DNA of 44,740 nucleotides, from contig JAFAXX010000021.1 in the NCBI GenBank assembly GCA_019240655.1, forward strand, positions 1-44,740, written 5' to 3'. The first letter of the stretch is position 1. Every line of letters starts with the position of its first letter. A program made the translations under genes and the position numbers. This DNA is from Solirubrobacterales bacterium (GTDB lineage Bacteria; Actinomycetota; Thermoleophilia; Solirubrobacterales; Solirubrobacteraceae). The notes beneath the pieces were generated by a model. It worked only from the letters and a program-made list of their open reading frames with translations, ran no database searches and was not told the origin of the DNA. This document shows, piece by piece, positions 40,687-44,740 of this stretch.

Positions 40687-41303
40687 TGAGGACGTTCGCG
40701 CTCGAGCTGCACGAGAGCGAGGCCGCGGCGGACCCCGTCACGCAGCTCGAGGCCTGGTTCGCCGACGCGCTGAGCGCGGGCGTGCCGCTGCCGGAGGCCG
40801 CCGCGCTGGCCACTGCAACGCCGGACGGCGCGCCGTCGGTCCGCATCGTGCTGGTGAAACGGCGCGAGGCCGGCGGGTTCGTGTTCCACTCCAACTACGA
40901 GAGCCGCAAGGCGCGCGAGCTCGCCGCGAATCCACGCGGCGCCCTCGTGTTCTACTGGGAGGCGCTCGGCCGGCAGGTGCGGGTCGAGGGACCCGTGGCG
41001 CGCACGAGCGCCCAGGAGACCGCCGCCTATGTGCGCAGCCGGCCCCATGGCAGTCAGCTCAGCGCGCTCGCCTCGCCGCAGAGCCGGCGGGTGGCCAGCC
41101 GCGAGGAGCTCGAACGGCGGGTGGCGCGAATCGCCGCGGCCCACGAAGGCCGGGAGCTCCCTGTCCCGGAGACGTGGGGCGGCTACCGGCTCGTGCCGCA
41201 GACGGTCGAGTTCTGGCAGCGCCGTCCCGACCGCCTCCACGACCGCCTGTGCTACCGGCGCGCCGAGGGTGGTCGCTGGAGCATCGAGCGCCTCGCGCCC
41301 TGA
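40686..41303 (+). CDS. pdxH: Pyridoxamine/pyridoxine 5'-phosphate oxidase
   Basis: FMN enzyme of 205 residues oxidising PNP/PMP to pyridoxal 5'-phosphate. The blocks ATPDGAPSVRIVLVKRREAGGFVFHSNYESRKARELAANP, WEALGRQVRVEGPVART, RSRPHGSQLSALASPQS and the C-terminal PQTVEFWQRRPDRLHDRLCYRR...WSIERLAP match PdxH through to the end, including the substrate-binding Arg/His residues near the C-terminus. This distinguishes it from the small flavin reductases and F420-dependent split-barrel proteins. The GTG start is chosen by homology of the N-terminus. It stands alone. Confidence 0.93.
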   Translation: MRTFALELHESEAAADPVTQLEAWFADALSAGVPLPEAAALATATPDGAPSVRIVLVKRREAGGFVFHSNYESRKARELAANPRGALVFYWEALGRQVRVEGPVARTSAQETAAYVRSRPHGSQLSALASPQSRRVASREELERRVARIAAAHEGRELPVPETWGGYRLVPQTVEFWQRRPDRLHDRLCYRRAEGGRWSIERLAP

Positions 41304-41352
41304 GCCCGGCCGGCCGAGGCGGCCCGCCGGGGATCGGCCAGAATTCCGGGGG

Positions 41353-41665
41353 ATGCCCGAACGAAAGCCCCCCGGCGTGCGCTTCGAGACGTGGATCGAG
41401 CGGCAGATCCGCCGGGCCGGCGAGCGCGGCGAGTTCGACCAGTTGCCCGGCGCGGGCCGGCCGCTGCCGGATCTCGACCGTCCGCACGACGAGATGTGGT
41501 GGGTCAAGCAGAAGCTTCGCCGCGGGCGTGTCCTACCTGCCGCCCAGCCTGGCTCTCCGGGGGCCGGCGGTGATGCTCCGGCGCGTGGACGTCGAGCCGG
41601 TGCTCGACGACTGGCGCCGCCGCCACGGCCGGCGTCCCCGAGGCTCGGGGACGCCGGAGCGCTGA
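41353..41665 (+). pseudogene. DUF1992 (DnaJ-homologue subfamily C28-like) gene with a +1 frameshift
   Basis: The first 58 codons encode a typical DUF1992 start (FETWIERQIRRAGERGEFDQ, then LPGAGRPLPDLD and WWVKQKLRRG). The continuation VSYLPPSLALRG...VDVEPVLDDWRRRHGRRP lies one frame over, beginning at base 41528. One extra base around 41523-41528 (GGGCGTG) joins them: skipping a C restores KLRRG-VSYLPPSLAL, the family motif. The combined product would be about 103 residues. Either the gene is inactivated, the sequence has an error at a G/C-rich spot, or ribosomes shift. The function of DUF1992 is unknown. Confidence 0.75.
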
Positions 41666-41674
41666 GCGCCAGGC

Positions 41675-42334
41675 TCAGGACGGCTGCGGCACGATGCGGA
41701 TGTAGGGCTTGGGCGATTCCCAGCCCTCGGGGTACTGCTCGCGGGCCTGCTCGTCGGACACCGACCCGGAGATGATCACCTTCTCACCCGGCTGCCAGTT
41801 CACCGGCGTCGAGACCTGGTGCTTGGCGGTCAACTGCAGGGAGTCGATCACTCGGAGCACCTCGTCGAAGTTGCGGCCGGTCGACATCGGATAGACCAGG
41901 ATCAGCTTGACCTTCTTGTCCGGGCCGATCACGAACACGTTGCGCACGGTCTGGTTGTCCGCCGGCGTGCGCCCCGCGGGGTCGCCTGACACATCGGCCG
42001 GCAGCATCCCGTAGAGCTTCGAGACCTGGAAGTCGGAGTCCGCGATGATCGGATAGTTGGGCGCCGTGCCCTGCGTCTCCTCGATATCGCGCACCCAATC
42101 AGCGTGCTTTTCCGACGGATCGACCGACAGGCCGAGAATCTTCACCCCGCGGCGATCGAACTCGGGCTTGATCCGCGCCATGTAGCCGAGCTCGGTCGTG
42201 CACACCGGCGTGAAGTCCTTTGGATGGGAGAACAGCACCGCCCAGGAATCGCCGATCCAGTCGTGGAAGCGGAGCTTCCCTTCGGTCGTCTCCGTCTCGA
42301 AATCAGGTGCGGTGTCTCCAATTTGAAGCGCCAT
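41675..42334 (-). CDS. 1-Cys peroxiredoxin (AhpC/TSA, Prx6 type)
   Basis: Thiol peroxidase of 219 residues reducing H2O2 and organic peroxides. The peroxidatic Cys45 lies in HPKDFTPVCTTELG and is the only Cys in the protein, which puts it in the 1-Cys (Prx6) class. The long C-terminal extension with LRVIDSLQLTAKHQVSTPVNWQPGEKVII is characteristic of that class. It starts 39 nt after the carbonic anhydrase stop on the same strand. The thiol reductant is not identified here. Confidence 0.94.
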   Translation of the reverse strand: MALQIGDTAPDFETETTEGKLRFHDWIGDSWAVLFSHPKDFTPVCTTELGYMARIKPEFDRRGVKILGLSVDPSEKHADWVRDIEETQGTAPNYPIIADSDFQVSKLYGMLPADVSGDPAGRTPADNQTVRNVFVIGPDKKVKLILVYPMSTGRNFDEVLRVIDSLQLTAKHQVSTPVNWQPGEKVIISGSVSDEQAREQYPEGWESPKPYIRIVPQPS

Positions 42335-42373
42335 GGTTCACTCCTTAGTCGTCATTCAGTCTTCGGCATGTGG

Positions 42374-42892
42374 TCATGCGACCTCGCGCAGCCGTCCCGT
42401 CTCGACCTCGTAGACGAACCCGCGGACCGCGTCCTTGCGCGCGATGAACGGAGAGGCCTTGATCCGGGCGATCGACTGGCGGACGTCGGCGTCGAGATCC
42501 GGGAATGCCTCCGCCGCCCACGCCGGCCTGATCCCGGTGTCCTGCTCGATCGAGCGCTTGAAGTCGTCGTCGGTGAACGTCAGCATTCCGCAGCCGGTGT
42601 GATGGATCAGGATGATCTCATCCGTCCCGAGCAACCGCTGCGAAATCGCCAGCGAGCGAATCGCGTCGTCGGTGATCACTCCGCCGGCGTTGCGGATCAC
42701 GTGAGCGTCGCCCTCCTGCAATCCGAGCGCCCCGTAGACGTTGAGGCGAGCGTCCATACACGCCACGACGGCGACCCTCTTGGCCGGCGGCAGCGGCAGC
42801 TCCGCCTTCGTGAACGAGGCGGCGTAGGCCTCGTTGTTCTTCAGCAGATCGTCGGTGGCGCTCACGTTCTCTCCCGGTTGACCGTCGCTCAT
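42374..42892 (-). CDS. Beta-class carbonic anhydrase
   Basis: Zinc enzyme of 172 residues hydrating CO2. The zinc ligands are Cys45 (ACMDAR), His98 and Cys101 (HHTGCGM), with the Asp47/Arg49 dyad. The VIRNAGGVITDDAIRSL block is conserved in the Rv1284-like small beta-CA group. The ATG has AAGG a few nt upstream. It sits 60 nt downstream of ackA and before the peroxiredoxin, all on one strand. The AT-richer gap before it (TTTATAAGG on the minus strand) may hold a separate promoter. Confidence 0.94.
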   Translation of the reverse strand: MSDGQPGENVSATDDLLKNNEAYAASFTKAELPLPPAKRVAVVACMDARLNVYGALGLQEGDAHVIRNAGGVITDDAIRSLAISQRLLGTDEIILIHHTGCGMLTFTDDDFKRSIEQDTGIRPAWAAEAFPDLDADVRQSIARIKASPFIARKDAVRGFVYEVETGRLREVA

Positions 42893-42952
42893 TAAACCTT
42901 ATAAACCGATCGACTTTAGTGTACTTCGTCGACGCGGGTCCCGGAGCGCGGC

Positions 42953-44056
42953 TCACGGGGTGAGCACCGCCCGCGCCTGGCGGGCGATCTCGAGGTCCTC
43001 GCGCGCCGGCAGCACGAGGGTCCGCACACTCGCCCCGGAGTGGGTGATCTCGGCTTCCCCCGCGGCGTCCGCGTTGCGGCGGGCGTCGATGGCCACCCCG
43101 AGGAATTCGAGGCCATCGGCTGTGCGGGCCCGGATGTCGGCTGAGCGCTGGCCGACGCCACCGGTGAAGACGAGCGCGTCGAGGCCGCCGAGCGCGGCCG
43201 CCATCGCCGCGATCCCCGCCCGCAACCGGTGCGTGTAGACCTCCAGCGCCAGCGTTGCCGGCGCATCGCCTGCCGCCGCGCGCGCCAGCGCCTCGCGCAT
43301 ATCGGCGGTCCCCGCGAGCCCGAGCAGACCGGACTCGTGCTCGAGCGCCGCGGCGAGCTGCGGCTCTTGGAGCTCGCCCCGCTCGAGCAGCCACAGCAGC
43401 ATCCCGGGATCGACGTCTCCGGACCGGGTGGCCATGACCAGGCCCTCGAGCGGGGTGAAGCCCATCGTCGTGTCGACGGAGCGCCCGCCGGAGATCGCGC
43501 ACAGCGACGCGCCGGCACCGAGGTGGCAGCTGACGATCCGGAGCGTGTCGGCCGGAGCTCCGAGCCGCTCCGGGGCGCGCCGGGCGACCCAGGCGTGCGA
43601 GAGCCCGTGGAAGCCGTAGCGCCGCAGGCGCCAGCGCTCGCGCCAGGCGGCCGGCAGGGCGTACGTTGCCGCGGCGTCGGGCAGGGTGGCGTGAAAGGCG
43701 GTGTCGAAACAGGCGACGGACGGGATGCCGGGCAGGGCTGCGGAAACGGCGGCGAGCGCGGCGAGCGACTTCGGCTGGTGCAGCGGCGCCAGAGCGACCA
43801 GCTCCTGGAGCGCCGCCTCGACGTCGGCGTCGATCCGCACCGCCTGGCGGAAGCGCTCACCGCCGTGCACGACTCGGTGGCCGACCACCTCAGCGTCTCT
43901 GAGACCGTCGGCGAGCGCCCGGCGGAGCACGGCGGCGTCCACGCCGGTGCTGGGCGCCTCGAGCTCGCGTTCGGCCAGCGTCTGATCCTCGGCGCCGAGG
44001 AGCGCGAGCTTGACGGTGCTCGAGCCGGCGTTGACGACCAGTACGTTCAGCCGCAC
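42953..44056 (-). CDS. ackA: Acetate kinase
   Basis: Acetyl-phosphate:ADP phosphotransferase of 367 residues. VLVVNAGSSTVKLAL at the N-terminus is the first ASKHA motif. GHRVVHGGERF, FDTAFHATLPDAAATYALP, RRYGFHGLSHAWVARR and CHLGAGASLCAISGGRSVDTTMGFTPLEGLVMATRSGDVDPG match AckA, as does VFTGGVGQRSADIR. The GTG start directly abuts the phosphoketolase stop (TAG-GTG, no gap). It generates ATP from the acetyl-phosphate made by the neighbouring phosphoketolase, yielding acetate. Confidence 0.95.
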   Translation of the reverse strand: MRLNVLVVNAGSSTVKLALLGAEDQTLAERELEAPSTGVDAAVLRRALADGLRDAEVVGHRVVHGGERFRQAVRIDADVEAALQELVALAPLHQPKSLAALAAVSAALPGIPSVACFDTAFHATLPDAAATYALPAAWRERWRLRRYGFHGLSHAWVARRAPERLGAPADTLRIVSCHLGAGASLCAISGGRSVDTTMGFTPLEGLVMATRSGDVDPGMLLWLLERGELQEPQLAAALEHESGLLGLAGTADMREALARAAAGDAPATLALEVYTHRLRAGIAAMAAALGGLDALVFTGGVGQRSADIRARTADGLEFLGVAIDARRNADAAGEAEITHSGASVRTLVLPAREDLEIARQARAVLTP

Positions 44057-44740
44057 CTACCGCGTCGCGCCGGCTCCCGGCCAGGTCCAGTCGCGCACCT
44101 CCGGGGCGTCGTCGCCGACCTCGCGGGTGTGGATGCGCAGGGCGAGCCGCTTGTCGACCAGCTCCTGGCGCAGGTGCGCCGCGCGCTCGCCCAGTGACGG
44201 CACCCGGTCGATCACGTCGATGACGAGATGGAAACGGTCGAGGTCATTGAGCATGACCATGTCGAAGGGCGTCGTGGTGGTGCCCTCCTCCCGGTAGCCG
44301 CGGACGTGGAGATTGTGGTGGTTGGTCCGCCGGTAGGTGAGCCGGTGGATCAGCCACGGATAGCCGTGATAGGCAAAGATCACCGGCCGCGAGGTGGTGA
44401 ACAGCGCGTCGAACTGAGCGTCCGAGAGCCCGTGGGGATGCTCGGTCTCGTGCTGCAGGCGCATCAGGTCGACGACGTTGATCACCCGGACCTTCAGCTC
44501 GGGCAGCCGCTCGCGGAGGATCGCCGCCGCGGACACCGTCTCCAGAGTTGGGATGTCACCCGCGCAGGCCAGCACCACGTCCGGCTCCTGCCCGGCGTCG
44601 TTGGATGCCCACTGCCAGATCCCCAGTCCCCGGGTGCAATGCGCGATTGCCTCGTCCATGCTCAGGTAGTCCAGCGAGGGTTGCTTACCGGCCACGATCA
44701 CGTTGACGTAATCGCGGCTGCGCAGGCAGTGGTCGGTCAC
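44057..44740 (-). CDS. xfp: Phosphoketolase, C-terminal part (cut by window end)
   Basis: The last 227 residues of a thiamine-diphosphate phosphoketolase, which cleaves xylulose-5-phosphate or fructose-6-phosphate to acetyl-phosphate plus an aldose phosphate. [84 protein letters not shown] and [26 protein letters not shown] are diagnostic of Xfp C-terminal domains. The gene begins beyond base 44740. It runs straight into ackA. Confidence 0.95.
   Translation of the reverse strand: MTDHCLRSRDYVNVIVAGKQPSLDYLSMDEAIAHCTRGLGIWQWASNDAGQEPDVVLACAGDIPTLETVSAAAILRERLPELKVRVINVVDLMRLQHETEHPHGLSDAQFDALFTTSRPVIFAYHGYPWLIHRLTYRRTNHHNLHVRGYREEGTTTTPFDMVMLNDLDRFHLVIDVIDRVPSLGERAAHLRQELVDKRLALRIHTREVGDDAPEVRDWTWPGAGATR

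Noticed and set aside
40686..41303. Possible HpaC-type flavin reductase to partner HpaB
   Set aside because: The split-barrel protein has the full PdxH motif set, including the C-terminal substrate-binding block, so it is PNP oxidase and not a flavin reductase.

Overview
The window is a very GC-rich stretch of bacterial chromosome with about 39 protein genes, short intergenic gaps, many GTG/TTG starts and many 1-4 nt stop/start overlaps. The gene content (WS/DGAT acyltransferase, DUF5996, QsdR-type TetR, phosphoketolase, LLM flavin oxidoreductases, 1-Cys peroxiredoxin) fits a high-GC actinomycete, possibly of the Solirubrobacterales/Thermoleophilia type. That placement is inferred from style and gene families only; there is no rRNA marker. 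I found no tRNA, rRNA, CRISPR array, prophage or insertion sequence.

Left part (1-13.5 kb). The 3' end of a benzoate-type CoA ligase is followed by an HxlR regulator and an aldehyde dehydrogenase, consistent with aromatic aldehyde/acid use. A WS/DGAT wax ester/triacylglycerol synthase follows. On the minus strand lies a run controlled from a divergent MarR gene: an ABC-2 drug-type exporter (ATPase + permease), then an LLM flavin oxidoreductase, an alpha/beta esterase and a second LLM oxidoreductase. Next come a DUF5996 protein and a PheA/TfdB-type FAD monooxygenase.

Middle (13.5-27.7 kb). A NagD-type HAD phosphatase is divergent from a tight operon of FGGY sugar kinase, sn-glycerol-1-phosphate dehydrogenase (AraM-like) and NCS1 permease. 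This resembles the AraB/AraL/AraM set of Bacillus without the arabinose genes. It is followed by a complete osmoprotectant ABC transporter, a methyltransferase, a TauE/SafE permease, a translationally coupled patatin-lipase/acyltransferase pair and a membrane-anchored GH79 glycosidase.

Right part (27.7-44.7 kb). A homoprotocatechuate (4-hydroxyphenylacetate) meta-cleavage cluster is arranged divergently: hpaE-hpaD-gntR to the left, and an unusual FAH-RraA fusion, a DapA-type aldolase, hpaB and a lipoate-ligase-like gene to the right. A perfect inverted repeat sits between the two arms. Several standard pathway genes (hpaC, hpaF, hpaH, hpaI) are not visible here. After that come a QsdR-type TetR with a perfect inverted repeat facing a lipase, a YbhN-like membrane protein, a persulfide dioxygenase with two rhodanese domains, pdxH, a frameshifted DUF1992 gene, a 1-Cys peroxiredoxin, a beta-carbonic anhydrase and an ackA-xfp pair. 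The xfp gene runs off the window end.

The most unusual items are the kinase/HAD/G1P-dehydrogenase/NCS1 module with duplicated promoter repeats, and the hpa cluster in which an FAH-RraA fusion plus a DapA homologue may replace canonical enzymes.
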